DNA of 25,798 nt from DATJPD01 sp036394195 (lineage in GTDB: Bacteria > Pseudomonadota > Alphaproteobacteria > CACIAM-22H2): contig DASWFO010000152.1 of the NCBI GenBank assembly GCA_036394195.1, forward strand, positions 1 through 25,798, given 5' to 3'. Numbering within the stretch: position 1 is the first letter of the stretch; each line of letters starts with the position of its first letter. The position numbers and the translations under genes were made by a program. The notes under the pieces were generated by a model that had not been told where the DNA came from, made no database searches, and worked only from the letters and a program-made list of their open reading frames with translations. Shown in pieces: positions 6,988-15,562 of this stretch.

Positions 6988-8216
6988 CTCGCCAGCTCGA
7001 GCACGACGTCGACCAGGACTTTGGCGCCGGCGTCGAGATCGGCGGCGGATGTGTACTCCGCGACGTTGTGGGACAGGCCGCGGACACTCGGCACGAAGAT
7101 CATGCCGGTGGGGCAGATACGCGCCAACATCTGCGCGTCATGGCCGGCGCCAGATGGCATGCGCCGACAGCGAAAGCCGCGGGCCCTCGCCTTGGCTTCG
7201 ACCAGCGACACGATGGTGGGATCGAACTCCACCGGCTCGAAGCGCGCGAGGCGGCGCGACGCGGTGTCGACCTGCTCCCGCGCGCACACGCGCGTCACCA
7301 GGTCCGCCAGCTTCGCCTCCGCGTCTTTCAGGGCCGCCTCATCGGTGTTGCGCAAGTCGACGGTGAACGTGGCGCGCGAGGCCACCACGTTGACGAGATT
7401 GGGTGCCAGCTCGATCCGCCCGACTGTGCCGACCTGATTGCCACCCATCTCGGAAACGATCTCGCGCACGCCCGTGGCGATCGCGGTCGCGGCGTAGCCG
7501 GCGTCGCGACGCAAGCGCATCGGCGTGGTGCCGGCGTGATTGGACACGCCGGTGAGCGTGAACTCGGTCCACGAGATCCCTTGCACGCCCGTGACTGCGC
7601 CGATGGTCACGCCTTCGGCCTCGAGAATCGGCCCCTGCTCGATATGCAGCTCGACAAAGGCGGCCGGCCTCAGAAATCCCGGCGGCAGATCCCCGCGATA
7701 GCCGATCCGGGCCAGCTCATCGCCGAGCCCGCGTCCGTCGATCGAGGTGGCGGCATAGGCCTCGTTCAGGAACATACCGCCGACATAGACCAGGCTGCCC
7801 AGCATGTCCGGCTGAAAGCGCGAGCCCTCCTCGTTGGTGAAGAAAGCGACGGCGATCGGCCGGCGTGTCCGCACGCCGGCACGGTCCAAGGCGACACAGA
7901 GTTCGAGCCCGGCGAGCACGCCGAGATTGCCGTCATAGCGACCCCCGGTCCGCACCGTGTCGATATGCGAGCCGATCATCACCGGGGCCGTGTCTTCGGT
8001 ACCCGCGCGCACGGCCACGACGTTGCCGATGGCATCGACGCCGACCCTCAGCCCAAGCTCTTTCATCCACCCGACCACGAGATCGCGGCCGGCCTTGTCC
8101 TCATCGGTGAGAGCCAGACGGGCGTTGCCGCCGCCCGGAATGGCGCCGATCGCCCCGAGGCGCTCCAGCCGATCGATCAGGCTGGCAGTGTCGATCTCGA
8201 CGCGCGGCCCGGTCAT
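6984..8216 (-). CDS. M20 Zn-dependent N-carbamoyl-L-amino-acid hydrolase / allantoate amidohydrolase family
   Basis: 410 residues from ATG 8214-8216, which overlaps the stop of the SDR gene in ATGA; a TTG five codons upstream is in frame but less likely. The family (AmaB/HyuC, AllC, beta-ureidopropionase) hydrolyses N-carbamoyl or ureido groups in the cytoplasm. All expected metal and catalytic residues are visible: His84 and Asp86 (GSHIDTV), Asp95 (GRYDGNLGV), Glu129-Glu130 (TNEEGSRF), His191 (ELHIEQGP), His227 (SNHAGTTPM) and His383 (GLSHNVAEYT). It is the last gene of the transporter/catabolic operon. In this context it may remove a carbamoyl or similar N-substituent from an imported amino-acid derivative. 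The exact substrate is not determinable. Confidence 0.9.
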   Translation of the reverse strand: MTGPRVEIDTASLIDRLERLGAIGAIPGGGNARLALTDEDKAGRDLVVGWMKELGLRVGVDAIGNVVAVRAGTEDTAPVMIGSHIDTVRTGGRYDGNLGVLAGLELCVALDRAGVRTRRPIAVAFFTNEEGSRFQPDMLGSLVYVGGMFLNEAYAATSIDGRGLGDELARIGYRGDLPPGFLRPAAFVELHIEQGPILEAEGVTIGAVTGVQGISWTEFTLTGVSNHAGTTPMRLRRDAGYAATAIATGVREIVSEMGGNQVGTVGRIELAPNLVNVVASRATFTVDLRNTDEAALKDAEAKLADLVTRVCAREQVDTASRRLARFEPVEFDPTIVSLVEAKARARGFRCRRMPSGAGHDAQMLARICPTGMIFVPSVRGLSHNVAEYTSAADLDAGAKVLVDVVLELAS

Positions 8217-8962
8217 GCGCTCCAGCCGCAATCGACCACGACATCCTGGCCCGTGATGCTGCGGCCGGATTCGCCGACCAGGAACAGCACGGCCTCGGCG
8301 ACGTCGACGGCGGTCGCGACGCGGCGCAGCGGATGCTCGGCGGCAATCGCGTCCGCGCCGCGCGCGGCAATCGCCGCGTCGAGCGCCGGGCCTTCGACCA
8401 GGCCCGGGCAGACGGCATTGACGGTGATGTTATGGGCCCCAAGCTCGCGGGCAAAGCTCTTGGTGAGGCCGCGCAGACCCCATTTCGCGGCGGAATAGGC
8501 GGAGCGGCCTTCGCGGCCTCGGAGGCCATAGGTGCCGGCGATGTTGACGATGCGCCCGCCGCCCACGGCGATCATCCGGGGCACCGCGGCGCGCATGACC
8601 AGGAACGCGGATTTGAGATTGGCCTCGATCAGGGCATCGAAATCAGCCACGTCCATCTGCCAGCCGGCAGCGGCGATTCCGCCGGTGCCGCCGGCCGCGT
8701 TCACCAGAATGTCGACGCGGCCCAACCGACCCGCGAGATCGCCGACCGCCGCCGCGACCTGGGCGTCGTCGGTCACGTCGCCCTGCGCGACTTCGAGGCG
8801 GCGGCCGGACAGCGCCGGCCGCGCGCGCAGTGCCGCGAGTGCCGCCATGTCTCGGCCAATAAGCGCCAGATCGGCACCGGCGCCCGCGAGGGCCTCGACG
8901 ATGGCAGGGCCCAGTCCCTTGGCCCCGCCCGTGACCAGTGCCACGCGACCCGCCAGAGTCAC
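8213..8962 (-). CDS. Short-chain dehydrogenase/reductase (classical SDR)
   Basis: 249 residues with an NAD(P)-binding Rossmann motif TGGAKGLG (11-18), NAAG (88-91), Asn115, and the active-site pair Tyr156/Lys160 (YSAAK). The usual catalytic Ser, 13 residues before the Tyr, is replaced: the sequence reads NIAGTYG, with Gly143 at that position and Thr144 next to it. The start is GTG (8960-8962) behind a strong GGGAGG. It lies 23 bp after the binding-protein gene and overlaps the M20 hydrolase by 4 bp. It presumably oxidises or reduces a hydroxyl/keto intermediate of the same pathway. The substrate is unknown. Confidence 0.9.
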   Translation of the reverse strand: MTLAGRVALVTGGAKGLGPAIVEALAGAGADLALIGRDMAALAALRARPALSGRRLEVAQGDVTDDAQVAAAVGDLAGRLGRVDILVNAAGGTGGIAAAGWQMDVADFDALIEANLKSAFLVMRAAVPRMIAVGGGRIVNIAGTYGLRGREGRSAYSAAKWGLRGLTKSFARELGAHNITVNAVCPGLVEGPALDAAIAARGADAIAAEHPLRRVATAVDVAEAVLFLVGESGRSITGQDVVVDCGWSA

Positions 8963-8985
8963 GCGTTCCTCCCTTCAGATTTGGA

Positions 8986-9852
8986 TCAGCCCTTCAGCAT
9001 CATGTCCATGTAGTGGTCGTAGCGCTCCTTCACGAAGCTGCTGGAGACCATGTGCTGCGACCAGAAGCCAATGAACGCCGCCCAGGCCGGATCGCCGTAG
9101 CGGATGGTCCAAGTGTTGGGAGAGACGGCGAAGGGATGGGCCTCGTCGAGCACGGCGGCCCAGGCGGCGTTGCGTTTGGCGAACACCACCACGTCGTTCT
9201 CGCCGTTCAGCCAGGCATCGGCGCGCTTGGTCCGCACCGGCTCGGCCGCAGTCAGGATGTTGCCGGTGGTGCTGATCATCTTCGCCTTGGGGAACATCTG
9301 GCGGGCGAGCGTCTCGGCACTCGTACCCGCATTGATCGAGAAGGTGACATCGGGGCTGTTGAGCTCGGCGGCGGTCTTCCACTTGCCGACATTGTCCTTG
9401 TGGATCAGTGCCAGGCTGCCGCGCGCCCACTGGGTCGGCACCGGGAACAGCACGGCGGTGGCCCGCGGGACGGTGTAGGTCATCGACGAGGCGAACAGGT
9501 CGAAATCGCCGCGCCGCAACGCCACGGTCGCGTCGTTCCACTGCACCTCCATGTACTCGCCCTTGACCTCGAGCTGTTTGCACAGCTCCTGTGCGACATC
9601 GTAGTAGATCCCCTGGAGGTCGCCGGTGCGCGCGTCCTTGTAGAACCACGGGCTGGTTTGGCCGTAGCCGATCTTGAGGACGCCCTCCTTGCGGACCTTC
9701 GACAGCACCGAGTTTGCATCGACCCCGCTGTCGATGAGCTGCGCCAGCGCCGGCGACGGCCCGGCGGCATCGGCGACCAGCGCCGCCCCGCCCGCACCCA
9801 GCGCCGACTTGAAGAACAGCCGCTTGCCGAGATCTGTCTTGATCCAATTCAT
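8986..9852 (-). CDS. Polar amino acid-type ABC solute-binding protein
   Basis: 288 residues, the usual size for family 3 (GlnH/HisJ-like) binding proteins. The N-terminal signal-like region (KRLFFKSALGAGGAALVADA...ALA) precedes the mature fold, which starts near VLKIGYGQTSPWFYKD and continues with GIYYDVAQELCKQL, RRGDFDLFASSMT and other typical blocks. GAGGAGG lies 5 bases before ATG 9850-9852, an excellent ribosome-binding site. It is encoded right after its two permeases (30-bp gap). It should capture an amino-acid-like ligand in the periplasm; the associated hydrolases suggest a modified amino acid. Confidence 0.92.
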   Translation of the reverse strand: MNWIKTDLGKRLFFKSALGAGGAALVADAAGPSPALAQLIDSGVDANSVLSKVRKEGVLKIGYGQTSPWFYKDARTGDLQGIYYDVAQELCKQLEVKGEYMEVQWNDATVALRRGDFDLFASSMTYTVPRATAVLFPVPTQWARGSLALIHKDNVGKWKTAAELNSPDVTFSINAGTSAETLARQMFPKAKMISTTGNILTAAEPVRTKRADAWLNGENDVVVFAKRNAAWAAVLDEAHPFAVSPNTWTIRYGDPAWAAFIGFWSQHMVSSSFVKERYDHYMDMMLKG

Positions 9853-9882
9853 CTCTGCCTCCTCTGATCCAGTTGATTCGAC

Positions 9883-10542
9883 TCAGGCGAAACTCGCGCG
9901 CAGCCGGTCACAGGCGCGCTTCAGGCCGCTGGCGATGGCCAGTATGAACACGATATAGAGCAGCGCCACCAGCGACAGGATCTCGACCGGGTCGTTCCAG
10001 ATCGAGGCGAGGCGCAGCGCCTGATACATGAGGTCGGGGACGGTGACGACGGAGACCAGAGTCGAGCACTTCACCACCACCACGAACTGATTGACGAACG
10101 ATGGCGCCATCGCGAGCAGCGCCTGCGGCAGGACGATGCGCCGGAATGCCGTGACCCCGCCCATGCCGAGCGAGCGGGCCGCCTCGACCTGGCCGCGGTC
10201 GACGCCTTCGATGCCGGCGCGGAACGTCTCGGCGAGATAGCCGCTCGACTGCAGGGCCAACGCGATCCACGCCGCGGTGAAGAAATCCTTCGGCCAGCCG
10301 ATGAGATCGATCCAGGCATAGCTCACCCACATCAGCTGGACGAAGATCGGCGTGTTGCGGCCGAAATCGATCCATAGCCGGGCCAGCCAGCGCAGCGGCC
10401 CGCCATAGAGCCGCAGGAGACAGACCACGAAGCCGGCGGCGGCCGCGACCGCGAACGAGATGAGGCAGATCTCGGTCGTCACCCGGATCCCGGCGAGGAG
10501 ATTGGGAATGTTCGCGATGATGGCGCGGGTGAGAAAGTCCAC
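9883..10542 (-). CDS. Polar amino acid ABC permease (HisM/GlnP family)
   Basis: 219 residues starting at a GTG (10540-10542) directly behind the TGA of the preceding permease, with GGAGG 5 bases upstream. Hydrophobic segments are at about 22-45, 64-82 and 88-104, with two more near the C-terminus. The family motif GRNTPIFVQL (61-70) and the EAA loop VEAARSLGMGG (119-129) followed by IVLPQALLAM are present. It forms the membrane channel with the permease at 10543-11226. Confidence 0.93.
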   Translation of the reverse strand: MDFLTRAIIANIPNLLAGIRVTTEICLISFAVAAAAGFVVCLLRLYGGPLRWLARLWIDFGRNTPIFVQLMWVSYAWIDLIGWPKDFFTAAWIALALQSSGYLAETFRAGIEGVDRGQVEAARSLGMGGVTAFRRIVLPQALLAMAPSFVNQFVVVVKCSTLVSVVTVPDLMYQALRLASIWNDPVEILSLVALLYIVFILAIASGLKRACDRLRASFA

Positions 10543-11226
10543 TCACGCCTCCCGCCGGGTGCCAAGCCCGGCGCGCTCGACCAGCGACGTCAGGACGAAG
10601 ATCAAGACGAAGAAGGAGATCGCGGCACCCGTGTAGAGCGGCATCGCCTTCATCTCCTGCTGGCTGACCATCTGTACCTGATACATGATGTCGGGGACGG
10701 CAATGACCGAGACCAGGGTGCTGGTCTTGAGCAACCCGATGCTCTGGCTCATCAGCTCGGGCGTCATGGTGCGAAACGCCTGCGGCAGGACGATCCGCAC
10801 GAAGGTCAGCATCGAGCCCATGCCGAGCGCCCGGGCGGCCTCGACATGGCCGCGCGGCACCGCCTGGATGCCGGCGCGGAAGCTCTCGGCGAAATAGCCG
10901 CTGGCGACGATGCCCAGCGCCAGCGTCGCCGATACGATCGGATTGAAGTTGATCCGGATGCCGGTCGCCCAGCCGACCAGGAAGGGGGCCACGTTGTGGA
11001 ACCAGATAAGGGCCACGTATTCCGGCGTCGCGCGGCAGAGCTCGACATAGGCGCCGCCGGCGCGTGCAAGGCCCTTCCATGGAGCCAGGCGGACGAGGCA
11101 GGCCACCAGGCCCAGCACAAGCCCGAGGACCAGCGACAGCACGAACACCAGCGCATTCACCTCGAGGCCGCGCCACAGCACCAGCCGGTATTCCCAGAAC
11201 AGCGACAGGTCGAACGTCTCGCTCAC
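10543..11226 (-). CDS. Polar amino acid ABC permease (HisQ/GlnP family)
   Basis: 227 residues from GTG 11224-11226, which overlaps the TGA of the ATPase gene (GTGA). GGAG lies 8 bases upstream. TM1 is rich in Leu/Val (NALVFVLSLVLGLVLGLVAC), followed by CRATPEYVALIW (the family R-x-T-P motif) and the EAA loop VEAARALGMGS (128-138) with IVLPQAFRTM. It is the companion of the permease that follows it without any spacer; the two probably form a heterodimer. Confidence 0.93.
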   Translation of the reverse strand: MSETFDLSLFWEYRLVLWRGLEVNALVFVLSLVLGLVLGLVACLVRLAPWKGLARAGGAYVELCRATPEYVALIWFHNVAPFLVGWATGIRINFNPIVSATLALGIVASGYFAESFRAGIQAVPRGHVEAARALGMGSMLTFVRIVLPQAFRTMTPELMSQSIGLLKTSTLVSVIAVPDIMYQVQMVSQQEMKAMPLYTGAAISFFVLIFVLTSLVERAGLGTRREA

Positions 11227-11990
11227 CGCACGAACTCCGTGAGAAAGCGGCGGCAGCGTTCGCTCTGCGGCTGGGCGAAGACCCGGGCAGGCGGCCCATC
11301 CTCTTCGATGGCGCCATCGTGAAGGAACAGGATGCGGTCGGAGACGTCGCGGGCGAAAGCCATCTCGTGGGTGACCACGATCATCGTCGTCCCCTCGGCG
11401 GCGAGCGTGCGCATGACCTTGAGCACCTCGCCCGTGAGCTCGGGGTCGAGCGAGGATGTCGCCTCGTCGAACAACAGGATGTCGGGCTCCATGGCGAGCG
11501 CGCGGGCGATCGCGACGCGCTGTTGCTGGCCGCCGGAGAGACGCGCGGGATAGCGCCCGGCGAACAGGAGGAGTCCGACCTTGTCAAGGTAAGCCCGCGC
11601 CTTGTCGCGCGCCTCCGCCTTGGTGAGGCCGGCGACGCGGCGCGGCGCCTCCATCACATTGCCCTCGACCGTCATGTGGGGCCAGAGATTGAACTGCTGG
11701 AACACCATGCCGATGCGACGGCGCAGCGTGTTCGCTGCGGCCGCGGCAGGCAAGCGCAGGCTGCCGTCATGGCTCTTGCGAAATTCGACCGGCGCACCGC
11801 GGAAATGGATCTCGCCGGCGGACGGAATCTCCAGGAGGTTGACGCAGCGCAGGAGCGTGCTTTTGCCCGAACCGCTCGCGCCGATGATGCTGAGCACGGT
11901 CCCCTTCGGCAGGTCGAAGGATATGCCCTTGAGCACCGGCGTATCGCCGAAGCTCTTCTGCAAATCCACGACCCGAAGCAGCGCGTCCAT
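11223..11990 (-). CDS. Polar amino acid ABC ATPase (GlnQ/HisP family)
   Basis: 255 residues from ATG 11988-11990. An ATG at 12009-12011 would add 7 residues, and the frame stays open to 12068. The chosen start gives the normal family length and begins with a typical MDALLRVVDLQKSFGD. Walker A GASGSGKST (37-45), signature LSGGQQQ (151-157), Walker B ILLFDEATS (171-179, with Ala-Thr in place of the more usual Pro-Thr) and switch His208 are intact. An inserted Arg/Lys-rich stretch around 70-90, before the Q-loop (VFQQFNLWP), is typical of HisP-like proteins. It powers import together with the two permeases downstream. Confidence 0.93.
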   Translation of the reverse strand: MDALLRVVDLQKSFGDTPVLKGISFDLPKGTVLSIIGASGSGKSTLLRCVNLLEIPSAGEIHFRGAPVEFRKSHDGSLRLPAAAAANTLRRRIGMVFQQFNLWPHMTVEGNVMEAPRRVAGLTKAEARDKARAYLDKVGLLLFAGRYPARLSGGQQQRVAIARALAMEPDILLFDEATSSLDPELTGEVLKVMRTLAAEGTTMIVVTHEMAFARDVSDRILFLHDGAIEEDGPPARVFAQPQSERCRRFLTEFVR

Positions 11991-12068
11991 TGCCGGTGTG
12001 CCCTCACCCATGGGCCGTCGAGCAAGCAAACCGCGGGCCACCGCCCGGCGGCCGGGAGGGCCCGGCAA

Positions 12069-13475
12069 TCATGTCGCGGTCTCCGCATACACGTCGCGCA
12101 GGGCTGCCTGGTACGCGCTCAACGCGGCGGCGAGCGGATGCGGCCTGCGCCACTTGGCCCGCGCCTCGGCATCGACCGCGCCGGCGAGGGCGGCGAGATC
12201 GGCGGTGAGCAGCCGGCCGTCACGGGCGAGCGTGCGTCCGGCGACGACGGTCTCGACCAGGCGTGCCTGCGGGTCGAAACAGCCGGCCAGCGCGTTCAAG
12301 CCGGCCTCCGGGATCTCGACCACGTTCACATCGGCGGGCTCGCCCGGCGCGAACAGTCCGGCGGACAGGGGACGGCCGGCCAGCCGGGCACCGGCCATGC
12401 AGGCCATCGTCACGAAGTCGTGCGGCGAGAGTGCTGGCGCCAGGTCGGTGCCGCGGTAGAGGAGCTGCGCCAGCGCCAGATGGCGCAAGCCGTCTTCGCG
12501 ATCCTCGAGTGGCATGGAATCGCAGCCGAGACCGAGGGCAACGCCGGCGCGCTTGAACGCCGCCGCGGGTGCGACTCCCGAGGACAGCCTGAGGTTCGAG
12601 GATGGACTGAGCACGATGGCCGCACCGCGCGCGGCCAGCAGGCCGGCTTCGCGCGGCGTCAGCCAGACCCCATGCGCGACCGTGAGCCGCTCCGACAACA
12701 GGCCGAGGCGGTCGAGATGTTCGACATAACCGCCGGGATACGCCGCATCGGCCCAGCGCCGCTGGCGCCGCGATTCCAGGAGGTGGGTGTGGATGCGGCG
12801 GCCGGAGGCGGCGGAAGCGGCGGCGACCCCCGACAACAGCGCGTCCGAGCACCACTGAGGGCCGACCGGCCCGAACTGGACGTCGACACCGGTTCCCTCC
12901 ACACGTCGCGCCGTCTCGTCGACCAGCGCCACCTGTTCGGCGGGCTCGGGAACCGGCGCCGCCCAGATCGCCGCAACCCGGTCGCGCAGCTCCACCGGCA
13001 CGCGGGCCAGCACGGCGTCGGACTTCCCGTAGGCCAGGCGATTGGCGTCTCGCAACGGCACGATGAACGCAAGGCGAATGCCGACGCGCTGGGCCGCGCG
13101 GGCGACCGCCGCCGCCTCGTCGGGAACGCGCCGCGGATCGAACGAGCCGTGAAAGTGAACGACCGTGCCGTAGCCTGCCTGAGCCAGCCGGCCGAAGGCA
13201 AGGGTCGCAGCGGTTTCGATATCGATCTCCGGCAGCAGCGCCAATGTGGGGATCCACAGCTCGAGCGGTGCATCCGGCGCCCCCCACTCGGCGGTCCGCA
13301 GCGCCCGGCCGTGGTCATGCGCGTTCACGAAGGCCGGCAGCAGGACGCGGTTGTGCGGTGCCTGCGGATCGGGCTCGCACGCCGTCACCAGCCCGTCGCG
13401 GATGTTGAGAGCCACACCGGCGTCGGTCGCCCAATGGCGACCGCGCAGACGCACAGCTGCGCCCGCCGGTGCCAT
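12069..13475 (-). CDS. Amidohydrolase-superfamily metal-dependent hydrolase (SsnA/AtzA/TrzN type)
   Basis: 468 residues from ATG 13473-13475, which shares one base with the TGA of the ammonia-lyase gene; a GTG directly upstream (13476-13478) is also possible. The metal centre of the cytosine-deaminase-like branch is complete: His53-x-His55 (NAHDHG), His231 (THLLE, with Glu234), His268 (VAHGVWL) and Asp319 (GCDSM). Small beta-domain segments flank the barrel at both ends (VALNIRDGLVTACEP and VVAGRTLARDGRLL), as in SsnA, AtzA, TrzN and guanine deaminase. It probably deaminates or dechlorinates-type hydrolyses a ring or amidine compound in the cytoplasm. Subfamily and substrate are uncertain. 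It lies within the same tight operon as the transporter. Confidence 0.85.
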   Translation of the reverse strand: MAPAGAAVRLRGRHWATDAGVALNIRDGLVTACEPDPQAPHNRVLLPAFVNAHDHGRALRTAEWGAPDAPLELWIPTLALLPEIDIETAATLAFGRLAQAGYGTVVHFHGSFDPRRVPDEAAAVARAAQRVGIRLAFIVPLRDANRLAYGKSDAVLARVPVELRDRVAAIWAAPVPEPAEQVALVDETARRVEGTGVDVQFGPVGPQWCSDALLSGVAAASAASGRRIHTHLLESRRQRRWADAAYPGGYVEHLDRLGLLSERLTVAHGVWLTPREAGLLAARGAAIVLSPSSNLRLSSGVAPAAAFKRAGVALGLGCDSMPLEDREDGLRHLALAQLLYRGTDLAPALSPHDFVTMACMAGARLAGRPLSAGLFAPGEPADVNVVEIPEAGLNALAGCFDPQARLVETVVAGRTLARDGRLLTADLAALAGAVDAEARAKWRRPHPLAAALSAYQAALRDVYAETAT

Positions 13476-14719
13476 CACGTCGCGGCCCCGGCGCTAACGC
13501 CCTGGTGGCGGACCTTCGCAGCCGATCGTCCGACCACCGTCCGGTAAAACTCCGGATCGGTATCGCCTTCGGAGTTGAACACCAGCGCCCGGCTATCGGG
13601 ACCGAGCGATAGATGGCGCGCGAGGTCGGGGTCGCCGAGCACGCCCCACAATCCGGCAAGACCGACAGCGCCCGAATCGCCGGCGACGACCGGAGCATCC
13701 CCGGCCGGGGCATCGGCGAGAAGCCGCATCGCTTCCATCGTCGCGGCATCGGGAAGGCTCATGAAGTGATCGATGCCCGGCTGCACGATCGTCCACGCCA
13801 ACAGCGACACCTCGCCGCAGGCGAGACCGGCCATGATGGTGTCGAGCGCACCCGTGATCGCGACGCGATGCCCGGCTTCGGCGCTCTGCAGAAGACAATC
13901 GGCCTTGTCCGGTTCGACACAGATCACGAGCGGGCGGGCGGCGCCATGACGCTGCCAGGAGCGGGCCGCGACCGCGGCGGCGAGACCGCCCACGCCCCCC
14001 TGGACGAAAATATGCGTGGGCGCCCGACGCATCTGGTCCAAGGCCTCGTCAACCATCACCATGTAGCCGAGCATGACGTCGCGCGGCACGTCGGTGTAAC
14101 CGGGATAGGACGTATCGGACACGACAAAGCGGCCGTGGCGCTCCGCTTCGGCCGCCGCGGTGCGCACCGCGTCGTCATAGTTACCGGGGGCACGCACGAC
14201 TGTGGCGCCGAAGCGTTCGATCGCGCGCACGCGCGCGACACTCACCCGCTCGTGAACGAAGATCACGCACCCGCAGCCGAACATCTCGGCCCCCCACGCG
14301 ACGGAGCGGCCGTGATTGCCGTCGGTGGCGCAGGTGACAACGAGGTTGCGGGTGATCGCGTCCTCCGTCCCGGCGAGAAGTTCGGCCGTCGTGACGTCGC
14401 GACTGGTGGCGCGCCTGACCTCGCGTTTGAGGATGCAGGCCACCGCGTACGCGCCGCCCAGCGCCTTGAAGCTGCCGAGACCGAAGCGGCCGGATTCGTC
14501 CTTGAGGGCGATCCCGCCGATCCCGAAGGCCGCGGCGAGGCCCGGCATCTCGAGCAGCGGCGTGGGCGCATAGCCGGACCAAGTCGAGATCTCGGCCCTG
14601 GCGCCTGCGAAGGCCGCCGCATCGAGCACCGCCGCTTCACCACGGCCGTAAGGCCGCGCCCGCGTCGCCGCCCGGTTGGCCACGGCGCGGGTGACGGCGA
14701 AGGGCGGCGGCAGACGCAA
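13475..14719 (-). CDS. dpaL: Diaminopropionate ammonia-lyase-like PLP enzyme
   Basis: 414 residues, fold type II PLP enzyme. The known family (DpaL/YgeX, EC 4.3.1.15) converts D- or L-2,3-diaminopropionate to pyruvate and two ammonia via 2-aminoacrylate. Lys85 in GSFKALGGAYA is the Schiff-base lysine; Asp133 (ATDGNHGR) and Asp202 (SDTSYPGYTD) align with the two catalytic aspartates of the E. coli enzyme (Asp120, Asp189); QGGVGGLAAA is the phosphate-binding loop. The start is TTG 14717-14719: a GGAGG 6 bases upstream decides it, and the next plausible start (GTG at codon 13) lacks this. It lies 12 bp after the creatininase gene. A RidA gene nearby on the other strand fits its reactive product. 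Related lyases acting on other beta-substituted alanines cannot be excluded. Confidence 0.85.
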   Translation of the reverse strand: MRLPPPFAVTRAVANRAATRARPYGRGEAAVLDAAAFAGARAEISTWSGYAPTPLLEMPGLAAAFGIGGIALKDESGRFGLGSFKALGGAYAVACILKREVRRATSRDVTTAELLAGTEDAITRNLVVTCATDGNHGRSVAWGAEMFGCGCVIFVHERVSVARVRAIERFGATVVRAPGNYDDAVRTAAAEAERHGRFVVSDTSYPGYTDVPRDVMLGYMVMVDEALDQMRRAPTHIFVQGGVGGLAAAVAARSWQRHGAARPLVICVEPDKADCLLQSAEAGHRVAITGALDTIMAGLACGEVSLLAWTIVQPGIDHFMSLPDAATMEAMRLLADAPAGDAPVVAGDSGAVGLAGLWGVLGDPDLARHLSLGPDSRALVFNSEGDTDPEFYRTVVGRSAAKVRHQGVSAGAAT

Positions 14720-14731
14720 CGGCCGCCTCCG

Positions 14732-15562
14732 TCAGCTATCGAAGAAGTCGCGCTTGATCACGTCGGCCAGCCAATCGACGATGACCGCATAGCCCTTCTC
14801 GCCGGTCTCCACCTTGGCGAGCCGCGGATCGCCGATATGGCCGTGGGGCGTGTAGTCGCGGTAGCTGCGGGTCGCATAGTAGATGGCACCACCCGCCTTC
14901 ACGTGCTCCGGCCCCTGCACCTTGCGCATGACCTCCTTGGGGATGTGATGGGCGGAGCCGCGCTCCGGATGCACGAGCTCGGGATGGGTGCAGAGCAGGC
15001 GCGACGTCTCGCCCTCGCCGCCATGCCCCTCGCCTTTCGTCGACGTCTGGATCGTGTGATAGACCTTGCTCAGCGGCGCGAGCCAGTTCAGCACCTGGGC
15101 GCGCGCGTCGGGTGTCGCATCCACGATCTCCTGCGCCGCCACCATCATCGACGGAAGATTGCCGTCGTGGCCGTGCACCAACGCGAAATTCCGGAAGCCG
15201 CCGGTATAGAGGCTCATGCACACTTCGCGCAGCACGGCGATGAAGGTGCGCGAGCTGAGCGATACGGTGCCAGGGAAGGCCATGTGGAAGCTCGAAGTGC
15301 CGAACGGAATCACCGGCCCGACGATGACGGGACAGCCGAGGCTCCCGAGCTTGAGTGCCGCGCGCCGGCAGATCTCGCGGCCTTCCATGCTGTCGGTGCC
15401 GAGCGGCAGATGCGGGCCGTGGTCTTCTGTGGCGCCGCAGGGGATGAGGATCGTCTTGGTGTGCAGGAGCGCCTCGCGCACCTCGGCGCCGCTCATCTCG
15501 GTCAGCGTCGCCGGACCCTTCTGCACATACAGACTGCGATCCGCCGCGTCCTTGTCCGGCAT
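14732..15562 (-). CDS. Creatininase-family amidohydrolase
   Basis: 276 residues from ATG 15560-15562; the frame is open for 50 more codons but those would extend through the promoter. The creatininase signature is clear: Glu46-x-His48 and Asp57 in ATEDHGPHLPLGTD are the metal ligands, HGHDGN (130-135) contains the next metal histidine, and GHGGEGETS (179-187) matches the family HAGExETS block. The Glu that follows the histidine in true creatininase (HYEN) is Gly here, as in many relatives that are not creatininases. The family includes creatininase, MftE peptidase and riboflavin-pathway formamide hydrolases, so the substrate is open. It is the first gene of the minus-strand operon, and a promoter-like pair lies 36 bp upstream. 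Confidence 0.88.
   Translation of the reverse strand: MPDKDAADRSLYVQKGPATLTEMSGAEVREALLHTKTILIPCGATEDHGPHLPLGTDSMEGREICRRAALKLGSLGCPVIVGPVIPFGTSSFHMAFPGTVSLSSRTFIAVLREVCMSLYTGGFRNFALVHGHDGNLPSMMVAAQEIVDATPDARAQVLNWLAPLSKVYHTIQTSTKGEGHGGEGETSRLLCTHPELVHPERGSAHHIPKEVMRKVQGPEHVKAGGAIYYATRSYRDYTPHGHIGDPRLAKVETGEKGYAVIVDWLADVIKRDFFDS

Noticed and set aside
11064..13547. 827-codon plus-strand open frame
   Set aside because: It runs antisense across parts of a permease, the ATPase and the amidohydrolase, all with intact motifs; composition is shadow-like.
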